Shown: positions 44,501 to 53,488, numbered from the stretch's first letter. The stretch: 64,000 nucleotides of DNA from Bacteroidota bacterium (GCA_018829205.1 JAHJUE010000022.1:456690-520689); one strand, 5' to 3'. A program made the numbers and translations. Notes: generated by a model not told the origin, from the letters alone.

Positions 44501-44756
44501 TAATATCTCCGGGATAATTAACTGTATTGTTTCTAAAAAATAATAAAGGAAGATAATCTCCGGTTAATTGCGTATTAAATACCAACGAGTCGTATCCTTT
44601 TGTTACTTCTTCCCAATTCCTCATCACGTACGGATTAGGGAAATCAGGCATAATTTCAATACGATTAATACTTATTTGCTGGGCATTTGCCGTTGGGGAT
44701 ACTGTTAAATACAAAGCAATCAGATAAAGTAATATTCTATTATGTTTATTCATCAT
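41592..44756 (-). CDS. Multidomain T9SS-secreted protein: helical enzyme-like domain, two PKD/Ig repeats, LamG, sorting tail
   Basis: 1054 residues with a signal peptide (ends near TANAQQ). Residues about 30-560 are rich in aromatic helices (WYETMPSVFFYQLYDLYPE near 118, WGGRDVSGIIGEINGTNDY near 320) and look like an alpha/alpha-barrel glycosidase or lyase. I cannot name the family. Two consecutive PKD/Ig-like repeats follow (about 575-745; VYCTAVDKDSDALSYVWS, then IYCSAIDEDGDVIQYSWS), then a LamG/concanavalin-like domain (about 755-955) with FDGVNDNIRI and LDEIRIYD, a typical carbohydrate-binding module. The last ~80 residues are a T9SS sorting domain (QNYPNPFNPATTI to MLVIK). It is probably an extracellular polysaccharide-degrading enzyme of the mannoside operon. 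Confidence 0.7.
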   Translation of the reverse strand: MMNKHNRILLYLIALYLTVSPTANAQQISINRIEIMPDFPNPYVMRNWEEVTKGYDSLVFNTQLTGDYLPLLFFRNNTVNYPGDISFGLHTVVGTSSPTNGEAINVIPAVVGASLVGINKSNQNGYNWVKMCREFFNNRPEQNVYKNHPVDDTYDDWWYETMPSVFFYQLYDLYPETQDFDYQLNSVASQWLKAVETMGGSSTPWNVPDMNYTGWDLSTMTPYIGDVKEPEAAGAIAWLLYNAYKETGNKKYKTGAEWALEFLNNYPDNPSYELQLPYGVYTAAKMNAELGTEYDIEKMFEWCFDKGLLRDWGAIIGTWGGRDVSGIIGEINGTNDYAFLMNTFEQANALVPLVRYDDRFANAIGKWMLNASNAARLFYANYLPDDRQDSENWAREYDPNSYIGYEALRQHAKFGLSLTPYATGDAIDGGWGLTNLALYGSSHVGVFGSIIDTTNIKGILKLDLLKTDFFNDEAYPTYLIYNPYEESQNVEVNIGPQSRNIYETTTNSFLQNNVTGNIVVSVPSKTAYIIVFTPSAGIAEYKYQKLLIDNVVVDYSSGISVSNFPPRIKSLAAEKITLLKGDSVKVYCTAVDKDSDALSYVWSNSQGEIVGNGEQVLFIAPNENGTFNIHVEVNDGNNAAVVEQIQIEVIEEFNTAPKINKIIADPRKIDLGGQTNIYCSAIDEDGDVIQYSWSSDFGIIQGSGENITWSAPNETGNYTVACTVTDSKGESSKDSIVISVRDFSITQNGNLIIYLPFSGNAEDASGNNNVLTVSGAVLDEDRFAAINSAYKFDGVNDNIRITNSPLLNFSNSITVNFWIKINTLYEREQYPISHGNWEKRWKVSISNNKIRWTVKTSSGIVDLDSETIPKTNIWYNVTSLYSGSDMELYINGKLDSFKSWSGGLSPSNIDLTIGQSVPGDNNYNFNGILDEIRIYDYALPLNEIEQFYDITTSINENNYSNIPSETFLYQNYPNPFNPATTIAFAINESLSRHPVTLKIFDLLGNEISTLKDDEFLNAGTYELNFDASELSSGVYFYQLRVGNILRSRKMLVIK

Positions 44757-44804
44757 TTATTTTTCTTTCTTATCCGATATTATTAATTGCAAATTTTATA
44801 TTAA

Positions 44805-45773
44805 TTACCACGCATAATACTGAGGCGCTTGCCCCGCGGGCGGAAATATAATATCTAGTTTATCCATCTGACTTTTTTCAAATTTTATTTCAACAGCGCG
44901 CATTGAATTTTCGAGCTGAATTAAAGTTCTGGGTCCAATAATAGGAGCGTCAACCGTTGGCTGATGAATTAACCATGCGAGAGCCGTGTTTGCAGGATCT
45001 TCGTTTATATCACCGCAGAATTTCTCCCATTTATCGATTTGTTCTTTATTTATTTTATACTTATTAATTACTTCATCGGTATTGCGTCTGCCTTCTGTTA
45101 TATTTTTCCCGACACCTCCAAGCAAACCGCCTTCAAGCGGGCTCCAAGGTATTATTCCAACTCCGTAAAATTCACATGCGGGAATTACTTCTCTTTCAAC
45201 CTTTCGATTAAATAAATTATATTTGCTTTGCTCGCTGATTAACCCGAGGGAATTTCTCTTTGCGAATTCCTGGCAGGAAGTTGCAATATCCCAGCCGGCG
45301 AAATTACTGCTTCCTACATATATAATTTTGCCCTCGTATATTAATTGATCCATTGCCTGTATTATTTCATCCCAAGGCGTACTTCTATCTATATGATGCA
45401 TTTGATATAAATCAATATGATCAGTTTTTAATCTCCGCAGACTATCTTCACATGCTTTTTTAATATGATATGCCGACAAATATTTTTCATTAGGCCAATT
45501 CCCCATATTGCCGTATACCTTTGTGGCAAGCACAATTTTATCTCTTCTATTACTATCTTCATGCAGCCATCCGCCGATAATTTTCTCAGTTATTCCTTCA
45601 CCTATTTCACCGCCGTATACATTTGCGGTATCAAAAAAATTTAAGCCAAGCTCCAGAGCCCGATTCATAATTTTAAGGCTTTCATCTTTTGGTGTAACTG
45701 CGCCAAAATTCATTGTACCCAGGCACAATCTGGAAACGCTTAAACCGGACCTTCCTAATTTTGTATATTCCAT
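44805..45773 (-). CDS. Aldo/keto reductase
   Basis: 322 residues, an NADP(H)-dependent TIM-barrel reductase. The catalytic tetrad is visible: D48 (FFDTANVYGG), Y53, K85 (LATKV) and the His in LYQMHHID near residues 126-127. The cofactor-binding end has PIIGPRTLIQLENS. Without a signal peptide it is cytoplasmic. It lies 17 bp after the beta-mannosidase gene and 48 bp before the multidomain enzyme gene. The likely job is reducing or oxidising a sugar or sugar-derived aldehyde released by the pathway. Family members are too broad in specificity to say which. Confidence 0.85.
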   Translation of the reverse strand: MEYTKLGRSGLSVSRLCLGTMNFGAVTPKDESLKIMNRALELGLNFFDTANVYGGEIGEGITEKIIGGWLHEDSNRRDKIVLATKVYGNMGNWPNEKYLSAYHIKKACEDSLRRLKTDHIDLYQMHHIDRSTPWDEIIQAMDQLIYEGKIIYVGSSNFAGWDIATSCQEFAKRNSLGLISEQSKYNLFNRKVEREVIPACEFYGVGIIPWSPLEGGLLGGVGKNITEGRRNTDEVINKYKINKEQIDKWEKFCGDINEDPANTALAWLIHQPTVDAPIIGPRTLIQLENSMRAVEIKFEKSQMDKLDIIFPPAGQAPQYYAW

Positions 45774-45790
45774 TTTTCTTCCGTTGTACT

Positions 45791-48247
45791 TTATATTAAG
45801 TAATTATTTAGCGAGTATATTTTTATATCGCTTGCCTTTAACTTCTTCTTGTTAGATGTTTCATAATCAACTATAATTTCATATCCCGGCAATATTGTAA
45901 AACCTCTTTTTGAAAATTCAACACCTTCCGCATAAAGATCTACGAAATAAGAAGGTTTATCACTTGAGACGGATAGGCTTTTTTGATCATTCCCCTCAAT
46001 CAATTTTATTGATATATGTGCCGGGGATATTTTGTAATGTTTCCAGCGAAGTTTATTGTAATAATTGGAGTTTATAAGTTCACCCGAATTGTTATATATT
46101 TCGGCGATAATAACCGTACCGTCGTTAATGGTTTTTGAATTCGGAAAAGATTTTAATATTTGACTGCTGTTTTTATCGAGAATAATATTTTTAATTAGTT
46201 TAGATACTATTTTACCCGCAGCGGCATTTATAATAAATACTTTTAATTGCGCTTTAATAGTTACTTGACCTTGATTCTGCGCATATAATTCAATCGAGTT
46301 TTCTTTACTTGAAAAATATACAATCTGCTGCGCGAATATATTTTTAACAAAATGATATGCAATTTTAGGTTTTAATCCGCTATCAATAAGCGCCCAGCTT
46401 GCTACCGGCCAGCAGTCGTTTATCTGCCATATTATACTTCCGTTTGTTCTGCCGTTTGTACGCCAGTATTCAAGACATGTTTTTAAAGCAAAACCCTGGT
46501 TTAGCTGAGCAAGGTATAGATAGTCGTTCCATGCGGTATTTACAGGCAGATGAGCTGACAAGAATTTCATAATTCTTTCCGGTCCTTCAACCTGTTTGTT
46601 GTGAAACTCAAATATTCTATCGTTTATTTTTCTATTATCCTTCGGGATACATAATTCATAAGTATCTTTATTTGCCGGACCCTGAAATCCAAATTCGGTT
46701 ACAAATAGGCTTCTATCATTTTTTACGTCTTCATAATCTATCCATCTGCTCCAAATATCCCATTGATGAGTGTTGCCGGCGTTAAATGAATTCGGGTCCT
46801 CTTCATAGCTAAAAGGTGAGGAAGGCCAATAAATTATTGAAGGATCAATTTTTTTTAATAAAGCAGGAATTAAATTATGATAAATTTTATATCCCGGCAT
46901 TTTTTTATATGATAATTTTTGTTCCTGGTACCATATCCATTCATTTTCATTATTGCCGCACCAAAGCGCTATTGAGGGATGATGCTGCAATCTATTAACA
47001 TTTTGAAGAACTTCTTCTTCTACATTATTTAAGAATTCCGCATTTTCGGGATAAGCACCGCACGCAAACATAAAATCCTGCCAGACTAACAGACCGAGTT
47101 CATCACATAAATTATAGAACTCGTCATTTTCATAAATTCCGCCTCCCCATACTCTAACAATGTTCATGTTTGCTTCTTTGGCAAGGTTTAGAAGTTTTGA
47201 ATATTTTGCTTTATTAACTCTCGGAAGGAATGAATCTGCTGGAATCCAGTTTACTCCTTTGGCGTAAATATCTTTTCCGTTTACATTTAGTTTAAATGTA
47301 TTATTATTATTTTCTTTTTGTATTAATTCTATTATTCTAAATCCGGTTTTCTTTTCAACGCAATCAAGAATATTATTATGATCATCAAAAATTGATAAAG
47401 ATAAATCGTATAAATTCTGTTCGCCTTCACCGTTCGGCCACCATAATTTGGGATCTAATATTTCCAGATCACAAGAATATGTTCCGCTATTTTTGATTTT
47501 AATTTCTTTTTCGAAATGCTGTATAGAATTCTTCAGTTTGACAATCAGCCTGCTTGAATTTAGATGCAGATATTTAATTGAAAATGTAATTCTTACCTGC
47601 GCTTTTTTTTCTGATATGCTTTTTGTAGTGAACAGTACATTTTCAATTTCAGCTTCGCGTTTTACTTCAAGAAATATATTTTTCCATATGCCTGATGTAG
47701 GAAACGAAGGACCCCAATCCCAACCGTATGAATACTGAGCTTTTCTAGCATAAACCCTTGATGAGTTAAGCGCGACGGGAAGTTTCCCGAATTTCTTTTC
47801 TTCCATAACTGCATAATTTACAGGGGAGAAGAAATATATTTTAAGTTCATTTTTCCCTTTTATCAAATGTTTTTCAATATCAATTTTATATGATAAAAAC
47901 ATATTATTGCATGAATAAATCTTTTTATTATTTAAGAAAATATCAGCAAAGGTATCCAGTCCGTTTATTACCAAATTATATTTTTTGGAATCGTTTAATC
48001 TAAACTCTGTTTTGTATATCCAATTACATTCAGCAATCCACTCGTATTTTAATTCGTTATCGGAATAAAAGGGATCGTCTATTAAATTATTCTGTAAAAG
48101 GTCGGTATGCACAGTACCGGGGACAAATGCTTTATACCATTTTCCCTTTGACACTTTGTTGGTTTTGTTTTCCGAATTATAATCACTGTCCAGTGCAAAT
48201 TTCCATTCATTCAATGAAATAATATTTTCATTTACGCCATTATGCAT
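45791..48247 (-). CDS. GH2 beta-mannosidase, cytoplasmic
   Basis: 818 residues, full length for bacterial GH2 beta-mannosidases. The N-terminal jelly-roll (about 10-185; YGWDWGPSFPTSGIW near 175), immunoglobulin-like domain and TIM barrel (about 300-620) are in the usual order. The barrel has GVNWIPADSFLPR, RVWGGGIYE, LVWQDFMFACGAYP, acid/base E434 (WCGNNENEW) and nucleophile E518 (VTEFGFQG). The PADSF and WQDFMFACGAYP signatures separate beta-mannosidases from GH2 beta-galactosidases. It hydrolyses terminal beta-mannose from oligosaccharides. No signal peptide is present, so it acts on imported material, matching the ABC importer in the same operon. This is the strongest evidence that the locus handles beta-mannosides. 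Confidence 0.92.
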   Translation of the reverse strand: MHNGVNENIISLNEWKFALDSDYNSENKTNKVSKGKWYKAFVPGTVHTDLLQNNLIDDPFYSDNELKYEWIAECNWIYKTEFRLNDSKKYNLVINGLDTFADIFLNNKKIYSCNNMFLSYKIDIEKHLIKGKNELKIYFFSPVNYAVMEEKKFGKLPVALNSSRVYARKAQYSYGWDWGPSFPTSGIWKNIFLEVKREAEIENVLFTTKSISEKKAQVRITFSIKYLHLNSSRLIVKLKNSIQHFEKEIKIKNSGTYSCDLEILDPKLWWPNGEGEQNLYDLSLSIFDDHNNILDCVEKKTGFRIIELIQKENNNNTFKLNVNGKDIYAKGVNWIPADSFLPRVNKAKYSKLLNLAKEANMNIVRVWGGGIYENDEFYNLCDELGLLVWQDFMFACGAYPENAEFLNNVEEEVLQNVNRLQHHPSIALWCGNNENEWIWYQEQKLSYKKMPGYKIYHNLIPALLKKIDPSIIYWPSSPFSYEEDPNSFNAGNTHQWDIWSRWIDYEDVKNDRSLFVTEFGFQGPANKDTYELCIPKDNRKINDRIFEFHNKQVEGPERIMKFLSAHLPVNTAWNDYLYLAQLNQGFALKTCLEYWRTNGRTNGSIIWQINDCWPVASWALIDSGLKPKIAYHFVKNIFAQQIVYFSSKENSIELYAQNQGQVTIKAQLKVFIINAAAGKIVSKLIKNIILDKNSSQILKSFPNSKTINDGTVIIAEIYNNSGELINSNYYNKLRWKHYKISPAHISIKLIEGNDQKSLSVSSDKPSYFVDLYAEGVEFSKRGFTILPGYEIIVDYETSNKKKLKASDIKIYSLNNYLI

Positions 48248-48279
48248 ATAGTTATATTATCCTTATACGATATATTAAA

Positions 48280-49539
48280 TCAATTGCTTAAAAATGCTTT
48301 TGCCGCTGTTTCGGATTGAGATATTGCCTGAAGGGATAATAAAGCTTCGATAGTTGATTCGGCTCCAGAGTTTTTGTTTACATCACTATTTGAATTAATT
48401 CCGTCGAAAATAATTCCGGTTTCGGAATCGTACATATTAACCCCTGCTGCGTTTTTCCCGAGAAGCCATTTTGCTGCATAACCTGCGTTAGAGGCATACA
48501 TTTCATCACCCGTAATTTTGTAGGCTTCCATTAAGGCAAATATCATAGGGCGGATATTATAGGCGATTTGTGAGAATTCCTTTTTTTCAATTACAAAATA
48601 TTTACCGTTCTCATTCTTAACGGAGAATGACGTCAAATACCCCTTTTCTATAAGATTATCATAGAAGTTGTTTAATTCGTTTCGAGCGCTGTCCAACAAT
48701 TTTTTATCTTTTAATAATGAATACGATTTGAGAAGTGAATAAGATTGTGTGTTGCCCCAAGCATGCCATTCATTCATCCAGCTTAGAAAAGCTCCGTTGA
48801 ATTCACTGGAAGCATCATTAACCTGCATAGCAATAATGCCGTCAATTAATTTATACATATATTCAGAAATAATTTTATCGTTGGTATGTTTGCAATATTC
48901 AACTAATCCCTGCAGCAGAATTGACGATTGATCCGAAGCATATTTGCCAATAAGCCATGTTGGAATTTCCATGCCGCTAATAGTTTCATACGTAAATTCA
49001 ACTGGAATATTATTTTTGATATTAACAATCAGCTTTTCAATACTAAATAATAATTTCCCGGAGTACTGCTTATCAATTTCTTCATAATAATTATACGATT
49101 CAGTTAATGCCCACAAAGCCCGCCACGACCACCAATTGGCTTCCGCGACGCTTGTTTTAAAATCTTTATTAATTGAATAATCATCCCAAATAAAATTATA
49201 GAAGTATCCGTTATCTGCCTGCATATATAAAAGAAATTCAATTAACATTTTGTTCTTATGGATACTGCCGCTGTTGTTGTTTAATTGAGCATCTCTCAAA
49301 TAATAAACAGCCGCTCTTGCCGCATCGTCAATACAGGCAAAGCCTTCATCATCATCACCGATATAATTATACTCGGGATAATTGCTGTAAATATTAATTA
49401 CGGCCATATCCTTTCCGTTAACACTTATTTCTCTGTACAGGTAATCCAAATGCGAATCATTAATAATAATTTTTGTTTCGGCTTCGGAAGAACATCCAAG
49501 AATAACTAACAATATTATGCTTAAGAAAAATTTTTTCAT
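48280..49539 (-). CDS. Lipoprotein with (alpha/alpha)-barrel-like fold, unknown enzyme
   Basis: 419 residues. Lipoprotein signal with lipobox VILGCSSE (Cys near residue 16). The mature part is helical with conserved-looking loops: DDDEGFACIDDAARAAVYYLR in pieces near residues 62-82, NWWSWRALWAL near 135, MNEWHAWGNTQSY near 265, and GAESTIEALLSLQ near 392. This resembles six-hairpin glycosidases and related enzymes, but I cannot place it in a family. The acidic DDDEG and the Glu of GAEST are candidates for function. It is 12 bp before the small GH130 gene's end region and 32 bp ahead of the GH2 gene, inside the mannoside operon. A SusD-like role was considered and is not supported. Confidence 0.55.
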   Translation of the reverse strand: MKKFFLSIILLVILGCSSEAETKIIINDSHLDYLYREISVNGKDMAVINIYSNYPEYNYIGDDDEGFACIDDAARAAVYYLRDAQLNNNSGSIHKNKMLIEFLLYMQADNGYFYNFIWDDYSINKDFKTSVAEANWWSWRALWALTESYNYYEEIDKQYSGKLLFSIEKLIVNIKNNIPVEFTYETISGMEIPTWLIGKYASDQSSILLQGLVEYCKHTNDKIISEYMYKLIDGIIAMQVNDASSEFNGAFLSWMNEWHAWGNTQSYSLLKSYSLLKDKKLLDSARNELNNFYDNLIEKGYLTSFSVKNENGKYFVIEKKEFSQIAYNIRPMIFALMEAYKITGDEMYASNAGYAAKWLLGKNAAGVNMYDSETGIIFDGINSNSDVNKNSGAESTIEALLSLQAISQSETAAKAFLSN

Positions 49540-49551
49540 ATAGATAAATCC

Positions 49552-50454
49552 TTATTTGCAAATTGATAAAAGGAATTCAACGGAAGTTTCAGCCAGGCAA
49601 ACATTCATATCGGCGCCGCTGTAATATATTTTAACGCTTCCGTCTTTTTCAAATATCCAGCCATTAGAAAACACCACATTCCCAACATCGCCGATTCTTT
49701 CATAATTTTCGTCGGGAGATAAAATTGGTCCTTTACTTTTACCTATTACTTTCCACGGTTCATTTAAATCAAGAAGAACTACTCCTAATTTATATATGAA
49801 AGATATTCCGAAACCTCTGACGCCGTGATATAACATAAGCCATCCGTCCTTAGTTTTTACAGGATCGCTTGAACCGCCAATTTTATCGGCTTCCCAGGTA
49901 CCGGCAGAAGGCTGCATTAAAATTTTATGTCCGCCCCAGTGCAACAGATCAGGGCTTCGGCTTATCCAAATATCTCTATTGTTTTCTGCAGAAGGCCGGT
50001 CAACTTTCCAATAATAATTATTTATTTTTTCGGGAAAAATTGCGCAGTCCTTATTTGACGGTACTGATATTGGGCCAAGAATTTTAAAACTTTTAAAATC
50101 TTCAGTTTCTGCAAGCATAACAAGGGGCATATATTTAGAATAGCCTGTATATGTAATAAAATATTTCCCATCGAGAAAGGTAATGCGGGAATCCTCAATA
50201 CCCCATTCAACGTAACAGAAGTATTCATTATGATCTTCCGGAGTAAGAACGGGTTTAGCGCCAACGGTGAAGTTATATCCGTCAGAGCTTTCGGCAATTA
50301 CAAATGATGATCTGCCAATCGGCATTTCAATTCTGCATAACAATAGATATTTATCATTAAATTTAACGGCGCCTGCGTTAAAAATGCTGTTAACTTTAAA
50401 CTTAACATCTGATTTAGTGATAATTGGATTTGAACTGTAGCGTGTCATATTCAT
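49552..50454 (-). CDS. GH130 beta-mannoside phosphorylase/hydrolase (short form)
   Basis: 300 residues, a five-bladed propeller of the GH130 family. The start MTRYSSNPIIT, EWGIEDSRI with the catalytic-position Asp D88, IFPEKIN near residue 140, the substrate-loop WEADKIGGSSDP near 188, YHGV near 210 and the C-terminal ADMNVCLAET are typical. GH130 enzymes phosphorolyse or hydrolyse beta-mannosidic bonds (for example mannosyl-glucose, mannosyl-GlcNAc or mannobiose) in the cytoplasm. The absence of a signal peptide agrees. The paired HxxxH/Lys phosphate-binding residues cannot be judged reliably by eye, so phosphorylase versus hydrolase is left open. The longer GH130 gene is 35 bp upstream. Confidence 0.88.
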   Translation of the reverse strand: MNMTRYSSNPIITKSDVKFKVNSIFNAGAVKFNDKYLLLCRIEMPIGRSSFVIAESSDGYNFTVGAKPVLTPEDHNEYFCYVEWGIEDSRITFLDGKYFITYTGYSKYMPLVMLAETEDFKSFKILGPISVPSNKDCAIFPEKINNYYWKVDRPSAENNRDIWISRSPDLLHWGGHKILMQPSAGTWEADKIGGSSDPVKTKDGWLMLYHGVRGFGISFIYKLGVVLLDLNEPWKVIGKSKGPILSPDENYERIGDVGNVVFSNGWIFEKDGSVKIYYSGADMNVCLAETSVEFLLSICK

Positions 50455-50489
50455 TTATTTACCATGATTAATTATATTTTTAATTTTAT

Positions 50490-51800
50490 TTAGCATAATT
50501 CATTAAGAAGCTCATTTAAATCTACGCGCGCAAAACCGCAGGAAGAATCAGACATCGCGTAAGGAATAATTAGTTTGTTGTTATGAACAAGAGATCCGCA
50601 TGAATAAACCACATTTGGCACATATCCTTCACGCTCAAGTTCATTCGGCTGAATTAAAGGTTTGTTAAGAGAGCCTATGATTTTTGAAGGATCTTCCAAG
50701 TCCAGCAATATTGCGCTTATTACATATTTGCGTAAAGGCCCGACAGCGTGAGTAATTAAAATCCACCCTTTTTCAGTTTCAATCGGAGAGCCGCAATTTC
50801 CAAGCTGAACAAATCCCCATGATTTATCCGGTTCATGGTGCAATACGGATTTATTCCATAGGTATAAATCTTCAGACATCATCAAAAATAAATTTTCCCC
50901 GTCTTGTCTTGATGACATTACATATTTTCCATTAATTTTTCTTGGGAACAATGCCATTCCTTTATCCTGCACCATAGCTCCGTGCAGGGTGCCTATTTCA
51001 AAATTTCTGAAATCAGAAGTCTCAACAATTTGAGTGCGGAAAGTTTTTCCATTGTATGCCGTATATGTAGCATAATATTTTGATTCTTCGTTATCGGTAA
51101 ATTTAACAAAGCGCGCATCTTCAAGCCCCATTAACTCACTTGGCGAATTAGGGAATAGAACCCTTTCGCTTAATAAAGAATTTTCTCGGAAACTTAGCTT
51201 GTAATTTGATTCAAGAATATCTTCTTTATCTTTTTTTGAACCTTTAGTAAAAGATAACTTTTTACTTAGTATTTCTTCTTCATCATATTTAATTTTTTTC
51301 TGTACTATTGAATAAGGAGAATCGTTTATCAGATTAATGTCGCCATCGGCAGAAATAATTCCTTCTTTAAATTCTATAGATGATATATGCCCTTCACCTG
51401 TTGACCTTAAGCTCATAACAAATTTAAGCTCTCCTTCGGACAGCCCATCTTGATTAGGATGAGGCACCATTGAAGGATTAAACAAAGCGGCTGATTGTAT
51501 GGAATATTCTTTTGAAAAATACGAACCTATTAACAGCTTACGTTCATTGCTTAAACTTTTATTATTCTTAATATTTTTTTTGACTTTTTCATAATGACTT
51601 ATAATAGTTTCTTCAAACCATTTATGCCGATTTAAAAATTCATCATAAACACCTTTAAGGATTTCATTAACTACCGGCTCTTCTAGAGACAATATTCTAT
51701 TAATAATATTTAATGTTCTTTGTTTATTCATATAAAAAAACTGCAGAATTACTCTTTTAGGATTTGCAATAAGTTTGGTTTGTAATCTTTGAACTACCAT
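50490..51800 (-). CDS. GH130 beta-mannoside phosphorylase/hydrolase (long form)
   Basis: 436 residues. The N-terminal ~100 residues form a helical extension (MVVQRLQTKLIANPKRVIL start, typical of long GH130 proteins, which supports the first Met rather than the one 23 codons in). The propeller follows, with MGLEDARF (catalytic-position D228), FPRKING near residue 288, GNCGSPIETEKGW near 334, THAVGP and the terminal ARVDLNELL. It is cytoplasmic by lack of signal. Having two different GH130 forms together suggests two linkages or chain lengths, or division between phosphorolysis and hydrolysis. The ABC permease gene ends 6 bp upstream. Confidence 0.87.
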   Translation of the reverse strand: MVVQRLQTKLIANPKRVILQFFYMNKQRTLNIINRILSLEEPVVNEILKGVYDEFLNRHKWFEETIISHYEKVKKNIKNNKSLSNERKLLIGSYFSKEYSIQSAALFNPSMVPHPNQDGLSEGELKFVMSLRSTGEGHISSIEFKEGIISADGDINLINDSPYSIVQKKIKYDEEEILSKKLSFTKGSKKDKEDILESNYKLSFRENSLLSERVLFPNSPSELMGLEDARFVKFTDNEESKYYATYTAYNGKTFRTQIVETSDFRNFEIGTLHGAMVQDKGMALFPRKINGKYVMSSRQDGENLFLMMSEDLYLWNKSVLHHEPDKSWGFVQLGNCGSPIETEKGWILITHAVGPLRKYVISAILLDLEDPSKIIGSLNKPLIQPNELEREGYVPNVVYSCGSLVHNNKLIIPYAMSDSSCGFARVDLNELLNELC

Positions 51801-51806
51801 TTTTTA

Positions 51807-52625
51807 TTATTCCTTAATTCCGGTTGACGCCATACTTTGAATAAAATATTTTTGGAAGAATAAATACGCTATAATAATAGGTAATGCCAGCATAACAGCG
51901 GACGCCAGCTTAACTCCAAGCTGTGATTCTGCTCTTCCTCCAACGGCAAATAAAGTAACTAACTGAGGCATAGTCATTAAGCTTTCATCTCTAATAACTA
52001 TTAATGGCCAAAGTACTTCGTTCCATGAAGCCATAAAAGTAATAATGCCGATTGTAACCAGGGCAGGTATTGAATTCGGCCATAATATTTTAAAGATAAT
52101 CTGAAGTTCTCCGCAGCCGTCAAGGCGCGCCGCGTCCAGCAGACTTTGAGGTAATGATTTGAAGTACTGCCGGAACATTATAATTCCCAACGCGTTAATA
52201 AAATACGGGACAATTAATGCAAGATATGTATCGATCCATCCGAATTTTACCATTATAATATATTGAGGTATCAGAGTAATCTGGAAAGGCAGGGTCATTG
52301 TAAAAATAATTATATAAAAAATTAAGTCTCTTCCTTTAAACTCCAAACGCGATAGCGCATAACCAATCATCGATCCGAAAACAAGCACACCTATGGTAAT
52401 TGAAGAAGCGACAAGCATACTGTTGAAAAACGCCTTGCCTATCGGAATCTTATCAATCATCTGAGAATAGGAACTTAAAGTAAAATCAGAAGGCAGCAAT
52501 GTTAAATTCGCGATTTCATTTTCCGGCGCCAGGGATGAAATTACCATCCAGTAAAACGGATAAACAAACACAAGCGCGCTTAGAGTAAGGAAAAAGTAAA
52601 ATAATATTTTTTTAAGTTTTTTCAA
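51807..52625 (-). CDS. Sugar ABC transporter permease (MalG-like, CUT1)
   Basis: 272 residues, six membrane segments (N-terminal FFLTLSALVFVYPFYWMV). The permease EAA loop that contacts the ATPase is visible as DAARLDGCGELQIIFKILWP near residues 165-184. It forms the inner-membrane channel with the MalF-like partner, whose gene end overlaps its start by 4 bp (ATGA type). The ATPase partner is probably the MsmK/UgpC-type gene at the far end of the operon. The substrate is inferred to be a beta-mannoside oligosaccharide from the GH2 and GH130 neighbours. Confidence 0.9.
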   Translation of the reverse strand: MKKLKKILFYFFLTLSALVFVYPFYWMVISSLAPENEIANLTLLPSDFTLSSYSQMIDKIPIGKAFFNSMLVASSITIGVLVFGSMIGYALSRLEFKGRDLIFYIIIFTMTLPFQITLIPQYIIMVKFGWIDTYLALIVPYFINALGIIMFRQYFKSLPQSLLDAARLDGCGELQIIFKILWPNSIPALVTIGIITFMASWNEVLWPLIVIRDESLMTMPQLVTLFAVGGRAESQLGVKLASAVMLALPIIIAYLFFQKYFIQSMASTGIKE

Positions 52626-53485
52626 GTATCCCTTTCAACAAATTTTTTCTGAACAAAAACTACCGTTAAAATTATTAGAGCAAAGAATAAACCAAGCGTT
52701 GCGGAATATCCCATATGGTAATAAAAGAATCCTTGTTTATATATATATAGTACAGCGGAAATGGTGCTGTTTAACGGACCGCCGCCTGTCATAACATAAG
52801 GTTCTATAAATAATGAGAATCCGCCTATAGTTGATAATATAACAACCATAAATATTGTAGGATTAATCATGGGCAGGGTGATCTTAAAAAATTTCTGCAT
52901 TTTGCTTGCGCCTTCCAAATCCGCAGCCTCATAATAATGAGGCGGAACTGTTTGAAGGCCGACAAGAAATAAAACTATATAAAGTCCGACATTTTTCCAT
53001 GTAGCCATAACCGCTATTGAAGTCATTGCAATATTAGGATCTGTTAACCAGCCTATCTTTGCCAATCCTACTTTAATAAGAAGCCTGTTTAATAACCCCG
53101 TATCAAAACCATATAACTGCTGCCAAAGAATTGTAACTACAACACCGGATACAATTACCGGTAAAAAGAATGCCGCTCTGAAAAATCCCTTAAACTTCAA
53201 TTTTTGATTTAATATTTCCGCCAGGAATAATGCGACTACAATCTGAAGCGGGATATGAATTATTAAAAATAAAAGTGTGTTTAAAATTGACTGAAGAAAA
53301 GTTTTATCCTTAAAAAGCCTTATATAATTAGCGAACCCTGTAAACTCCATAGGCGCAATTATATTCCATTTATGAAAGGTTAATACAATAGAAAAGATAA
53401 CAGGAAATGCCACAAATAACATAAAATGAATAATGTACGGCGACACTAATAAATACGGCAATATTTTACGTTTATTTTTCATCAT
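52622..53485 (-). CDS. Sugar ABC transporter permease (MalF-like, CUT1)
   Basis: 287 residues with six membrane segments. The EAA loop is EAADLEGASKMQKFFKITLP near residues 190-209. The start MMKNKRKILPYLLVSPYIIHF is typical for the family. It follows the binding-protein gene by 3 bp and overlaps the MalG-like gene by 4 bp, so the three importer genes are tightly coupled. ABC import of oligosaccharides is less usual than MFS transport in Bacteroidota glycan loci, which makes this set notable. Confidence 0.9.
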   Translation of the reverse strand: MMKNKRKILPYLLVSPYIIHFMLFVAFPVIFSIVLTFHKWNIIAPMEFTGFANYIRLFKDKTFLQSILNTLLFLIIHIPLQIVVALFLAEILNQKLKFKGFFRAAFFLPVIVSGVVVTILWQQLYGFDTGLLNRLLIKVGLAKIGWLTDPNIAMTSIAVMATWKNVGLYIVLFLVGLQTVPPHYYEAADLEGASKMQKFFKITLPMINPTIFMVVILSTIGGFSLFIEPYVMTGGGPLNSTISAVLYIYKQGFFYYHMGYSATLGLFFALIILTVVFVQKKFVERDT

Positions 53486-53488
53486 AAT

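Noticed and set aside
48280..49539. SusD-like sugar-binding lipoprotein
   Set aside because: The helical pattern and Trp/Asp-rich loops look like a barrel enzyme. No SusD-type TPR or typical C-terminal features were seen.
50490..51800. Later start for the long GH130 gene at the Met 23 codons in
   Set aside because: The extra N-terminal residues match the usual start of long GH130 proteins, so the first ATG is kept.
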